DNA of 64,000 nucleotides from Methanoculleus horonobensis (GTDB lineage: Archaea; Halobacteriota; Methanomicrobia; Methanomicrobiales; Methanoculleaceae), in assembly GCF_001602375.1 (NCBI RefSeq), contig NZ_BCNY01000008.1, forward strand, positions 62,001 through 126,000. Direction: 5' to 3'. Positions 35,553 through 44,344 of this stretch are shown in pieces. Within the stretch, counting starts at the first letter, position 1. Every line of letters begins with the position of its first letter. The notes under the pieces were generated by a model that was not told the origin of the DNA, did not search any database, and saw only the letters and a list, made by a program, of their open reading frames with translations. A program made the position numbers and the translations under genes.

Positions 35553-36704
35553 ATGATGAAATACTGCACACGATGCGTGATGCCGGACACAAAGCCCGAT
35601 TTACAACTCGATACGGAGGGCGTTTGTAATGCCTGCCGCAGTTATGAGCGAAGGAATGAGATTAATTGGGACGAAAGAAAACGAGAATTATTACAGATTC
35701 TCGAAAAATACCGTCAACCCGATGGCAGTAATTGGGACTGTATAGTCCCTGTGAGTGGTGGAAAAGATAGCACCTACCAAGTCATTCGTATGCTCCAGTT
35801 AGGCATGAATCCACTCTGTGTCACCTCGACAACCTGTGATCTATCCGATATAGGTCGAAAAAATATAGAGAATTTGAAACATCTGGGAGTCGACTATGTG
35901 GAGTTTTCTCCGAACCCATTAATTCGAGCTAAACTCAACAGAATTGGACTTGAGCAGGTAGGGGACATATCATGGCCAGAACATATCGGCATTTTTACCA
36001 TCCCGGTGCGGGCAGCAGTGCAATTCAATGTGCCCCTGATTATTTGGGGGGAGAATCCACAGAATGAATATGGTGGTCCTGCTGCAACAGCCGAAAGTAA
36101 TATCCTTAATCGTAGATGGCTTGAGAGGTTTGGGGGGTTACTTGGGTTACGGATTTCTGATGTAGTTGGCATCGATGGTATTGACCATCGGCACCTTCTT
36201 GCATATACATACCCCTCAGACGAAGACCTTGCGCATGTCGGAGTGACAGGCCTCTTTTTAGGCTATTATCTGCCATGGGATGGTTTATCAAATGCACTGA
36301 TCGCACAGGCTCATGGTCTCACCACATACCATAAAACTGTGGAGGGCTCCATGGTAAACTATGAAAATCTAGACAACTATCAAACAGGTATTCACGATTA
36401 TTTCAAGTTCTTGAAATTTGGCTTTGGGCACGCAACAGATTTAGCGTGTATGCAAGTAAGGCGCGGGCGTCTAACCCGTCAAGATGCGCTGGAAATAGTA
36501 AAAAAACACGATGGAAAGTTTCCTTGGAACTATCTTGGTAAACCCTTAGAGAACATTCTGAAACCCCTGGAACTAACAGTTGACGAATTTATTCAGATCT
36601 GTGATAAATTTACCAACAAAAAACTTTTCCGTCAAGACAGTACGGGTAATCTGATTAAAGACAAAGATGGGAATCTGATAAAAATCAATTACGATAATCT
36701 ATAG
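35553..36704 (+). CDS. PseA-like N-acetyl sugar amidotransferase, copy 2
   Basis: This 383-residue protein has the same architecture as the copy at 27747: N-terminal YCTRCVMPDTKPDL with CNACRSYERR, then the PP-loop VPVSGGKDSTYQVIRM. It matches the family that includes PseA of Campylobacter, which converts Pse5Ac7Ac to the acetamidino form. The C-terminus carries an unusual double repeat, TGNLIKDKDGNLIKINYD. It starts two bases after the methylase stop and is one of the AT-richest genes of the window. No HisH/HisF partner is adjacent. Confidence 0.82.
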   Translation: MMKYCTRCVMPDTKPDLQLDTEGVCNACRSYERRNEINWDERKRELLQILEKYRQPDGSNWDCIVPVSGGKDSTYQVIRMLQLGMNPLCVTSTTCDLSDIGRKNIENLKHLGVDYVEFSPNPLIRAKLNRIGLEQVGDISWPEHIGIFTIPVRAAVQFNVPLIIWGENPQNEYGGPAATAESNILNRRWLERFGGLLGLRISDVVGIDGIDHRHLLAYTYPSDEDLAHVGVTGLFLGYYLPWDGLSNALIAQAHGLTTYHKTVEGSMVNYENLDNYQTGIHDYFKFLKFGFGHATDLACMQVRRGRLTRQDALEIVKKHDGKFPWNYLGKPLENILKPLELTVDEFIQICDKFTNKKLFRQDSTGNLIKDKDGNLIKINYDNL

Positions 36705-36714
36705 GATGGGATAT

Positions 36715-36837
36715 ATGTATGATTTCATCTGCCACAGGTGTAAGTATGGTTCATTTTACTCAGCAAATACTTGCCGAGGCAGGAAAGCGCTTCGTTTGTG
36801 TGGGAATGCTTACATGCATAAATTTTGCAACTCCTAG
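36715..36837 (+). CDS. 40-residue Cys-rich mini-protein
   Basis: The frame from ATG 36715 to TAG 36837 encodes 40 residues beginning MYDFICHRCKYGSFYSANTC. Cysteines at 6, 9, 20, 29 and 38 give C-x2-C-x10-C-x8-C-x8-C, suggestive of a small zinc- or iron-binding protein. It fills the 136-base gap between the amidotransferase and pseG-H, and a ggatggg tract lies 6 bases upstream of its ATG. The pseG-H ribosome binding site aggaggtga overlaps its stop codon. It could also be an untranslated spacer. I know of no family for it. Confidence 0.4.
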   Translation: MYDFICHRCKYGSFYSANTCRGRKALRLCGNAYMHKFCNS

Positions 36838-36840
36838 GAG

Positions 36841-38397
36841 GTGAAGTGCATACCCCCAAGCTTCGTCTTTCGCACAGATGCTTCGCACACCATCGGTACC
36901 GGTCACGTCATACGTTGTCTCACACTGGCCAACGCCCTAGCCAAGAAAGGCGCTGAAGTCTCATTTATCTTCCGCGAGCACGATGGCCACTTCTGTGACC
37001 TGATCGAAGAACAAGGGTTTATCATCCACCGCCTTCCAGCGGCAGACAGAAAATTTGAAGCCCCCGCAACCCCGGCCCACGCCGCCTGGCTCGGAGCGAC
37101 ATGGCAGGAAGACGCCGACCAGACCGGTTCTATTATCAAGACTCTGGGCGTCAAACCCGATTGGCTGGTGGTGGATCATTACGCTCTTGATTCTCGCTGG
37201 GAGCGTGCTCTCCGCCCATTAGTAGGACGGATCTTTGTCATCGACGACCTCGCCGACCGGGCTCACGACTGCGATCTGCTGCTGGACCAGAACCTTTTTG
37301 CAGATATGCAGACTCGCTATGCCACCAAGGTGCCGGAGGATTGTCACCTGTTGCTGGGGCCGGAATACGCCCTCCTGCAGCCAATCTATGCCGAACTGCA
37401 CGGCCGCATCCCGCCGCGGGAGGGGCCGGTCAAGCGTATCCTCCTCTCATTTGGCGGGGCAGACCGCGACAACCTGGCCGGTCGCGCGTTAGTGGCGTTC
37501 CTGAGCCTGAATCGCCCTGATATCGATGTTGATGTCGTGATCTCTGATAGTAGTCCTTATGCTCCGGGGATCCGGGCTCAAGCAGCGGGGCATGCCAATG
37601 TTCATCTGCACAGCAACCTCCCGACCCTAGCACCGCTTATGGCGAGAGCCGACCTTGCCATCGGCGCGGCCGGGACGACCAGTTGGGAACGACTGTGCCT
37701 CGGGCTTCCTGCACTCGTTGTGACACTTGCGGAGAACCAGCGACCGATTGCTGATGAGCTTCAACGGTTGGGCTTGGTGCGCTGGCTGGGGCATAAAGAT
37801 GAAGTGTCTGAACAGAGTATCAGACTGGCTCTGGCTGAACTGTTTGAAGGGAGCATTGATGAAGAATGGTCCCTGTGCTGTCGAGCCACTGTAGACGGTA
37901 CAGGTACGAAGCGCGTTAGTGCCGCTTTGACCATAACTGCGGAAACACCACTTTTAGTGCGTCATGCCCGCCTGTCCGATGAAGGGTTGCTCCTCGCCTG
38001 GGCAAACGACCCGGAAACACGACAGAACTCCTTTTCATCTGACCCCATCCCTGTGGAGGAACACCGCCGGTGGTACCGTAGCCGGCTTCGGGATCTGGAC
38101 GGCTGCCATCTCTATATTGTGGAGACCAAGGAGGGAATCCCCATGGGGCAGGCACGGTTTGAGAGAGAAGAGCAGGCCTGGGTAATCAGCTATTCACTTG
38201 CACCCCAGTTCCGCAATAGAGGCTTCGGTCGGCCACTGCTCGAAGCAGCTCTGTTAAAAATGCGATCTGAACATCCGGGTGCACTCGTTCTTGGCAGAGT
38301 GAAGTCAGACAACCTGCCTTCGCGCAGAATTTTTGAAACGCTTGGCTTTGATACCCTGTCAGATGGGGAGGGGATTGCGTATCAACGTCTGCTCTGA
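36841..38397 (+). CDS. pseG/pseH: PseG-PseH fusion (UDP-sugar hydrolase + N-acetyltransferase)
   Basis: The protein has 518 residues with two domains. Residues 1-350 match PseG, which removes UDP from UDP-6-deoxy-AltdiNAc: FRTDASHTIGTGHVIRC with the catalytic His, VVDHYALD and AIGAAGTTSWERLCLGLP. Residues about 370-518 match PseH, the GNAT enzyme that acetylates the 4-amino group earlier in the pathway: LVRHARLSDEGLLLAWAND, EEHRRWY, and acetyl-CoA binding APQFRNRGFGRPLLEAAL. The annotated start is GTG 36841, but a perfect aggaggtga (36836-36844) overlaps it, so initiation at the in-frame ATA 36850 cannot be excluded. Confidence 0.88.
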   Translation: MKCIPPSFVFRTDASHTIGTGHVIRCLTLANALAKKGAEVSFIFREHDGHFCDLIEEQGFIIHRLPAADRKFEAPATPAHAAWLGATWQEDADQTGSIIKTLGVKPDWLVVDHYALDSRWERALRPLVGRIFVIDDLADRAHDCDLLLDQNLFADMQTRYATKVPEDCHLLLGPEYALLQPIYAELHGRIPPREGPVKRILLSFGGADRDNLAGRALVAFLSLNRPDIDVDVVISDSSPYAPGIRAQAAGHANVHLHSNLPTLAPLMARADLAIGAAGTTSWERLCLGLPALVVTLAENQRPIADELQRLGLVRWLGHKDEVSEQSIRLALAELFEGSIDEEWSLCCRATVDGTGTKRVSAALTITAETPLLVRHARLSDEGLLLAWANDPETRQNSFSSDPIPVEEHRRWYRSRLRDLDGCHLYIVETKEGIPMGQARFEREEQAWVISYSLAPQFRNRGFGRPLLEAALLKMRSEHPGALVLGRVKSDNLPSRRIFETLGFDTLSDGEGIAYQRLL

Positions 38398-38445
38398 TGA
38401 GGATAACTGGAACTATGCGTACATCGCAGGAGAATAAAGGATACC

Positions 38446-39498
38446 ATGAAGGTCGCACATCAAAGAATCGGCCCAGACGCTCCTCCCTTCATCATCGCGG
38501 AGATGTCTGGAAACCATAACGAGTCCCTAGATCGAGCGCTGGAGATCGTTGATGCGGCAGCAAAAGCAGGTGCCCATGCCCTCAAACTCCAGACATACAC
38601 CGCCGACACCATCACGCTCGACATTGACGAGGGGGAGTTCTTCATCGATGACGAGCAGAGTCTCTGGAAGGGGTGCAGCCTGCACGATCTCTATGAACGT
38701 GCCTCCACGCCGTGGGAGTGGCATGTACCGATCATGGAGAGGGCGCGGGAACTCGGCATGATCTGCTTCTCCACGCCGTTCGACGAGACGGCGGTCGACT
38801 TTCTTGAGGAACTGGATGTACCGGCCTACAAGATTGCTTCCTTCGAGAATGTGCACCTCCCGCTGATCCGGAAAGTGGCAGCCACCGGCAAGCCGATGAT
38901 CATCTCCACCGGGATGGCCACGCTCGCCGAGATTGATGAGGCGGTGCGCACCGCCCGGGAGGCCGGGTGCCGTGATCTGGTGCTGCTCAAGTGCACCAGC
39001 ACCTACCCGGCCACGCCGGAGAACAGCAACGTGGTCACCATTCCCCACATGCGGGAGTTATTCGGCTGTGAGGTGGGCCTCTCCGATCATACCATGGGCA
39101 TCGGTGCGGCGGTCGCGGCGGTAGCCCACGGCGCAACGGTGATCGAGAAGCATTTCACGACCCGCCGCGCTGACGGTGGGGTGGACAGCACGTTCTCGCT
39201 GGAACCGGAGGAGTTGCATGCCTTGGTGGTGGAGACGGAGCGCGCCTGGCAGTCGCTGGGGAACGTTGCCTACGGGCCGAGCGATGCGGAAAAGAAGTCC
39301 CTGATCTTCCGCCGCTCTCTTTATATCGCCCAGGACCTCAAGGCTGGTGACGTGCTCACCCGTGAGAACCTGCGCTGCGTGCGTCCCGGCCTGGGTCTGG
39401 CGCCGAAGTACTATGAGGTGCTTCTAGGCAAGAGAGTTATCCGGGATGTAGTAAGGGGGACACCGATGAGTTGGGATTTTGTGGTGGGCAAAAGGTAA
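38446..39498 (+). CDS. pseI: Pseudaminic acid synthase PseI
   Basis: This 350-residue NeuB-family enzyme condenses the 6-deoxy-AltdiNAc sugar with phosphoenolpyruvate. The N-terminal TIM barrel shows IIAEMSGNHNESLDRAL, HALKLQTYTADTITLD, IISTGMATLAEIDEAV and the metal site region LSDHTMGIGAAVAAVAHGA. The C-terminal 60 residues form the antifreeze-like SAF domain (RSLYIAQDLKAGDVLTRENL). The residues TADTIT, in place of the sialic acid synthase equivalent, favour PseI over NeuB. It is more GC-rich than the preceding amidotransferase. The ATG follows ggagaataaagg. Confidence 0.93.
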   Translation: MKVAHQRIGPDAPPFIIAEMSGNHNESLDRALEIVDAAAKAGAHALKLQTYTADTITLDIDEGEFFIDDEQSLWKGCSLHDLYERASTPWEWHVPIMERARELGMICFSTPFDETAVDFLEELDVPAYKIASFENVHLPLIRKVAATGKPMIISTGMATLAEIDEAVRTAREAGCRDLVLLKCTSTYPATPENSNVVTIPHMRELFGCEVGLSDHTMGIGAAVAAVAHGATVIEKHFTTRRADGGVDSTFSLEPEELHALVVETERAWQSLGNVAYGPSDAEKKSLIFRRSLYIAQDLKAGDVLTRENLRCVRPGLGLAPKYYEVLLGKRVIRDVVRGTPMSWDFVVGKR

Positions 39499-39598
39499 AA
39501 TTTGGGCAGTGCTCCTGAATATGACTGAAAACTGATCTTAGAAGATTTGATCGATCTTCACTGAACACGAATGCGGTTCCACTGAAAAAAGGGAAGGA

Positions 39599-39630
39599 TG
39601 CGGATTGTAAAGTGCATGATAAAATCCGCA
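39599..39630. terminator. Hairpin between convergent pseI and radical SAM genes
   Basis: The arms tgcggat (39599-39605) and atccgca (39624-39630) pair around an 18-base AT-rich loop. The site lies in the 195-base gap between convergent genes, where termination is expected. There is no long T-run right after it on the plus strand. Confidence 0.3.
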
Positions 39631-39693
39631 CAATGATAGTTGTACTTCCTATTATTGGTTGCTTCTTAGTGCGCTATTGAATTTCTCGGATTA

Positions 39694-41112
39694 TCAGATC
39701 TTTTTAACCGGTCCCCTCTCCTTTGGGGATCGATAATACTGTGTTTTAGTCAACTGCTGGTCTAGCAACCCTATTTTCAGTTCCTTGTTGCACCGCTGCA
39801 ACTCGTCATTCAGCACTTTTTGAAAGAGCGTATCCGACATCGTGGTAAGGTTAACCCTGAGATCTTGGCGGTCTCCGAGTTTGAGCAAATACTCTTCTTC
39901 GTCGTCTTTATCGATAATTCCCCTATCTATTGCGTGTTGGTACATCTCTGAACCAGGAAATGGCAACAGGTATCCTGCAGAGGGGTAAATCCCATTCTGG
40001 ATACAGCAATCTATCGTGCTTTTTATTGTTTCCGGGGTTTCCTGGGGGAAACCAAATACAAGGCTTGTCCAGGCAGGAATTCCCGCTTTGATGAAGAGAC
40101 TCGTCTGGAAAGTGAACTGCTCTGGGGTCATATTTTTGTTCATAGCGGCCAGTATTTCTGGACAGGAAGATTCCAGTGAATATCCCATGCCCACGCAGCC
40201 GATCTCCTTCAATGTCTGTAACAACTCGAGGTCCTCTTCAAGAGTAAAAAGATTCCCGCGGCAGTCTGCGGTCCAGAAGAAATGCAATCCAGACCCCTTC
40301 ACCGCCTCGATAAACTCCCTGACCGAATGTTTTGATGAGAACGTCAACTCATCGTGGAATCCAATATAGTTTATTCGGTAATTTTCAATTAAATGGCGTA
40401 CTTCTTCAATGACGTGTTTCCAAGGGCGGTGGCGGTATGGAACGTTCCGGAAGACATGGTAACAAAAGGTACACCGGTTCACGCATCCCCGCGCAGTATT
40501 CACCGCGATGCCCCGGATCTCGCTACGAGGGAGGGGAGTTGGTTCATTGAGGGAGTTGCGATACCCCTCGATGTATGCCTCCATATCCCACATTGAATAA
40601 TCTATGATTGGAATTTCTGAAAGGTTCTTTATTGGGGGGCGGTCTGGTGTTCTGTATATTTTTGAATCGCGGGTCTTAAAAACGATTCCCTGTACCGTGG
40701 CAAGGGCCTTGCCGTTTTCCAAGGCATCCAGCAATTCGACAATTGTGATGTCACCTTCTCCGATGACCGCAATGTTCGTTTCTGTTTTGCTAAGCAATAT
40801 ATCCGGTATTGAATCGGCAACGGAATTACCCGCGATAATTATGGAATCAGGGTAAAATTCACGTATCATTCTTGCATATTCCTTGATCGTTTTGTACCCA
40901 GTTATGATACACCCCATCAGAATGACATCATAATGGTTCTTTGCAAGAAAGGCACGAATTTCATCGTCACTGTATCTATACGCATCAACATCAAGAAGAT
41001 CAAAAGTGAACCCGGCATTTTTCAATGCAGTGCCGATATATGCAAGGCCGAGCGGGAGGAATTTTACAGGCGATTTAGGCCTGAGCGCGACATTAATCAA
41101 CAATATTTTCAT
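39694..41112 (-). CDS. B12-binding-domain radical SAM protein
   Basis: This 472-residue protein begins with a cobalamin-binding-like Rossmann domain (ILLINVALRPKSPVKFLPLGLAYIG), followed by the radical SAM motif GCVNRCTFCYHVFRN at about residues 210-224, giving C-x3-C-x2-C. The core continues through YIGFHDELTF and GYSLESSCPEIL. This architecture is common in methylases and other enzymes that modify lipids or antibiotics. Here it sits on the opposite strand at the end of the Pse genes and may further modify the glycan, but the substrate is unknown. Base composition is AT-rich like the island. Confidence 0.85.
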   Translation of the reverse strand: MKILLINVALRPKSPVKFLPLGLAYIGTALKNAGFTFDLLDVDAYRYSDDEIRAFLAKNHYDVILMGCIITGYKTIKEYARMIREFYPDSIIIAGNSVADSIPDILLSKTETNIAVIGEGDITIVELLDALENGKALATVQGIVFKTRDSKIYRTPDRPPIKNLSEIPIIDYSMWDMEAYIEGYRNSLNEPTPLPRSEIRGIAVNTARGCVNRCTFCYHVFRNVPYRHRPWKHVIEEVRHLIENYRINYIGFHDELTFSSKHSVREFIEAVKGSGLHFFWTADCRGNLFTLEEDLELLQTLKEIGCVGMGYSLESSCPEILAAMNKNMTPEQFTFQTSLFIKAGIPAWTSLVFGFPQETPETIKSTIDCCIQNGIYPSAGYLLPFPGSEMYQHAIDRGIIDKDDEEEYLLKLGDRQDLRVNLTTMSDTLFQKVLNDELQRCNKELKIGLLDQQLTKTQYYRSPKERGPVKKI

Positions 41113-41332
41113 TCAAATCACCCGTCAGATATATCCTGTAATCTTTTACTCTCTGCTGGTTTAACCATTGTGTATTCGCTGATATTTAGTGCTCTACCTT
41201 TCATATGTTCTTACCTCTCTTAGAGTTACTCCAAACCATAGTACCTTTGAACCTTCTAAAAAATCTTTGATATTATCCCTCCTGCAGAACATCTCGGAGG
41301 AATGATCCTCAAGTGATCCAACACCCCACTCT
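41113..41332. other. AT-rich gap before transposase remnant
   Basis: About 220 bases hold no convincing gene. The region contains the promoter of the minus-strand radical SAM gene and short AT-rich runs. The minus frame at 41194-41487 is a shadow of the transposase remnant. Confidence 0.4.
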
Positions 41333-41790
41333 AGCATAATGGGATCATTGACGGAGTTTTCGACACCCTGGACATTGCCGTGGTCATCGACGCGATCCAC
41401 ACGATGTGGCATAACTACCTCACCCATGGCAAACCCGTCAAGGACATGGTACTCAACGCCCTTAGGTTCGTGGAGCACCGACCCCATCTATCCCTTCTCC
41501 ATCTCGATTTCTCGAGGATATCACTATCAACAGACTCCTAGGAGCAGGGACCACTCCCGACCATCTTAACGATAGTGTCCTAGGTAGAACGCTCGTGCGA
41601 TCACCGCTCATGATCTGGTCGAACTCTTCAACAAGATCGTCATGTGCTGGAGCACCTGGGGGTGTGCATAGAGATGGCCCGAGTGATATACGAGATATGC
41701 GGTGATTATACCCGGACGAAGAGGGCAAACAGAATATATCATGCCGCCAGATTGTTAAGTAGGACGACTGATTCTTCTCTGTTTGCATGA
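41333..41790 (+). pseudogene. IS1634-family transposase remnant (DUF4277 region)
   Basis: Three plus-strand frames read in order give the N-terminal part of an IS1634-type transposase. The first gives NGIIDGVFDTLDIAVVIDAI and HGKPVKDMVLNAL (from 41337). The second, from 41508, gives FLEDITINRLLGAGTTPDHL and NDSVLGRTL. The third gives DLVELFNKIVM from about 41616. Frameshifts separate the pieces and the catalytic core is missing. Terminal inverted repeats were not found. It marks an old mobile-element insertion at the right edge of the glycan island. Confidence 0.75.
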
Positions 41791-41826
41791 GTCAGTACAC
41801 TAAACCAACCCACACCTGATACATCT

Positions 41827-42963
41827 ATGAAAATCTGCATGCTCACATCAACCCACGGACCAAATGACGGTCGAATATTCCAGAAAGAAGCGAAGAGCCT
41901 TGCGAAGGAGCATGAGGTCACGATCGTTGCTCCTGCAAGCGAGAGCGGCAGCACCACCGTCGACGGCATCAATATCGTCACCGTGAAGCGACCAGACTCC
42001 ATCGTCCTCCACCCCCTCACGCTTCTCCGGCTCCTCCGGGCATGCTTTGCGCAGGATGCCGACGTCTACCACTGCCATGAACCGGACGGCCTCCTCATCG
42101 GGGTCCTTGCAAAGTATCTCAAAGGGAAGCAGGTCGTCTACGACATCCACGAGCACTGGCCGAGCGAGATCCCGTATGATATCGGAATCCGGTGCGGTAC
42201 GCTGGTGCAGAGAACGCTGTCTGCAGTCATTTCAATCGTGGAGATCGCGCTGGTGCGCCGGGCAGATGCTACATTTGCCGTAAGCAAGAGCGTTGCCGCC
42301 CGGTTCAAGGCGAAGGGGCTTGAGCCGACCATTCTCTCGAACTACTCCATCGCCGACCTCGATATCCCTTATGACCCCAACCGGAGCGGCCGGAAACTCA
42401 TGTTCATGGCAGGAAACCTGCAGTCGTTCCACGGGGTCGGCGAATGCATCCAAGCGGTGTCCCGGATCAGGGAACGTTATCCCGATGTATCCCTCACGCT
42501 CGTCGGAAACGTTCGGGAGAATCTTTACGAATGTATTCACGAGTCCGACCATAACAAGTTCATCACCACAACTGGATTCCTCCCCTACAGGGCGATGTAC
42601 GAGAGACTGAACGAAGGCACCGCGGGCCTCCTGGTCTTCCAGCCGACGTACTACAATATCTCCATCGGTCTGCCGAACAAGCTCTTCGACTACATGCTCC
42701 TCGGGCTCCCGGTCATCGCTAGCGACCTGCCGGAGATCCGAAACGTCGTCGGCAAAGCGGACTGCGGCATTCTCGTCGATCCGGTGAGCGTGGACGATAT
42801 CGCCGACGCAATCTCCTATCTCTTCGAGCACCCGGAAGAGGCGCGGAGAATGGGGGCGAACGGGAGGAAAGCGGTTCTTGAGAGGTATAACTGGTCCGCG
42901 ATGGAGGCAGAACTCCTGCAGACATACCGGAATCTTGACAGCGTACGCTCCAAATCAGCATGA
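41827..42963 (+). CDS. Family 4-type glycosyltransferase
   Basis: This 378-residue GT-B enzyme begins MKICMLTSTHGPNDGRIFQKEA. An acceptor-binding N-terminal half includes DADVYHCHEPDGLLIGVLA and VVYDIHEHWPSE; the C-terminal half contains VSLTLVGNVRE and FDYMLLGLPVIASDLPEIRNVV, the donor-sugar region. It would add a sugar from a nucleotide donor during glycan assembly. It is GC-rich like the host genes and lies just past the transposase remnant. Confidence 0.88.
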   Translation: MKICMLTSTHGPNDGRIFQKEAKSLAKEHEVTIVAPASESGSTTVDGINIVTVKRPDSIVLHPLTLLRLLRACFAQDADVYHCHEPDGLLIGVLAKYLKGKQVVYDIHEHWPSEIPYDIGIRCGTLVQRTLSAVISIVEIALVRRADATFAVSKSVAARFKAKGLEPTILSNYSIADLDIPYDPNRSGRKLMFMAGNLQSFHGVGECIQAVSRIRERYPDVSLTLVGNVRENLYECIHESDHNKFITTTGFLPYRAMYERLNEGTAGLLVFQPTYYNISIGLPNKLFDYMLLGLPVIASDLPEIRNVVGKADCGILVDPVSVDDIADAISYLFEHPEEARRMGANGRKAVLERYNWSAMEAELLQTYRNLDSVRSKSA

Positions 42964-43025
42964 CCGGCAGAGCAAGGGGGTCTGCCGTTAGGTACTAGTA
43001 GCCGGCAATCGATGAGATAACTACC

Positions 43026-43703
43026 ATGCTCACCACCCTCATCCTCGACTTCGACGGCGTCATCGTCGAATCCCTCCCCTTAAAGACCGCAGCGTTCAGA
43101 AAGATCTTCTCCTTCGCGCCCCCCGGGCACCTCGATGAAATCATCGCCTTCCACCTCGAGAACGGCGGGATGTCCCGGTACGACAAGTTCCGCCACATCT
43201 ACGCAAACATCCTCCACGAAGAACTCACCCCCGAGCAGGAGGAGCGGCTCGCGGGCGAGTACGTTGAACAGATCTTCGAGGCCATGCTCACCGTCCAGTA
43301 CGTCCGGGGGGCGGAAGATCTCCTCCATGACTGCTCCCGGCGGCTCCCGCTCTACGTCGTCTCCGCGACTCCGGAGGGCGAGATGCAGGAGATCGCCCGC
43401 CGCCGGGATCTCACGAAATACTTCGTCTGGATCTACGGCTCGCCGAAGACGAAGGCCGAATGCATCAGGGAGATCCTCGCCGAGACCGGCGCCGCGCCGG
43501 AAGAGGCCCTCTTCGTCGGCGATGCCCCGAACGACTGGGACGCAGCCCGCGCGACCTCTGTTCGGTTCGTCGCGAGGATCCCGCCCGGCGACCCGAACCG
43601 GTTTGTCGGCCGGCCGGGGGTGGAGGGGATCGTGGAGAACCTTCATGAACTCCGGGAGTATCTACGGGGGAACATATGCTCATCCCGATCTCGTACCCCC
43701 TGA
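43026..43703 (+). CDS. HAD-superfamily hydrolase
   Basis: This 225-residue phosphatase-like protein has motif I LILDFDGVIVES (the nucleophile Asp and the general-acid Asp), motif II VVSATPEGE and motif III/IV LFVGDAPNDWDAA. It resembles phosphoglycolate phosphatase-type small-molecule HADs. Its 3' end overlaps the next gene by 28 bases. It could serve sugar metabolism given the neighbours, but the substrate is unknown. Confidence 0.85.
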   Translation: MLTTLILDFDGVIVESLPLKTAAFRKIFSFAPPGHLDEIIAFHLENGGMSRYDKFRHIYANILHEELTPEQEERLAGEYVEQIFEAMLTVQYVRGAEDLLHDCSRRLPLYVVSATPEGEMQEIARRRDLTKYFVWIYGSPKTKAECIREILAETGAAPEEALFVGDAPNDWDAARATSVRFVARIPPGDPNRFVGRPGVEGIVENLHELREYLRGNICSSRSRTP

Positions 43704-44344
43704 ACCGGGCGGCGCCCCTCTACCCCGGAACGGAACCGCTCGCGATCACCCGCACGAAATCCTTCGAGAAGGGCGATAGCGAGGAGAAGAGCCGGATCGA
43801 GTTCTCCAGCCACGCCGGGACGCACATCGACCTCCCCCGGCACTTCTGCCCGGGCGGGGGCTCGGTCAGGTCCCTCCTTGCCCCGGAGGCGGTCTTTGAG
43901 CCCGCGCGGTGCATCGCGATCCCGAAGACCGGGGCGGAACCGATCCGGATCTACGACCTCCTCGAACATATCGACGCGATCCGGACCTCGCGCGCGCTCT
44001 TCATCAGGACCGGGAGCGGCCGGGTCCGGGAGAGCGACCCGGACGCCTACGCAAGGGAGCACCCCTGGGTGCACCACGAGGTCCCGGGCTTTCTCCGCAC
44101 GGAGAACCCGGCACTCCGGCTGTTTGGGATCGACACCATCTCCATCGCCGTCCCGGCAGAACCGGAGGAGGGTGCGGAGGCCCACCGCGGGTTCCTCTGC
44201 GGATCGCCGCATATCTTCCTGCTCGAAGACGTGGACCTCTCCTACGGCCGGTTGCTCGAAGAGCCCTGGACCCTGCGGCTCTACCCGACGGTCTTCGACG
44301 ATATCGAGGGGGTGCCGGTGGTGGCGCTCGCGGAGTTTGAGTGA
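43676..44344 (+). CDS. Cyclase-family metal hydrolase
   Basis: This 222-residue protein is related to arylformamidase and the putative cyclases. The metal-binding signature H-x-G-T-H-x-D-x-P-x-H is present in SHAGTHIDLPRHF at about residues 43-55, and a later VHHEVPGF region follows. Family members hydrolyse amides or lactones such as N-formylkynurenine. It overlaps the HAD gene, so the two are probably translated together. Confidence 0.82.
   Translation: MLIPISYPLNRAAPLYPGTEPLAITRTKSFEKGDSEEKSRIEFSSHAGTHIDLPRHFCPGGGSVRSLLAPEAVFEPARCIAIPKTGAEPIRIYDLLEHIDAIRTSRALFIRTGSGRVRESDPDAYAREHPWVHHEVPGFLRTENPALRLFGIDTISIAVPAEPEEGAEAHRGFLCGSPHIFLLEDVDLSYGRLLEEPWTLRLYPTVFDDIEGVPVVALAEFE

Noticed and set aside
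41462-41788. Minus-strand open frame of 108 codons
   Set aside because: It is antisense to the IS1634 transposase remnant, which gives recognisable protein on the plus strand.
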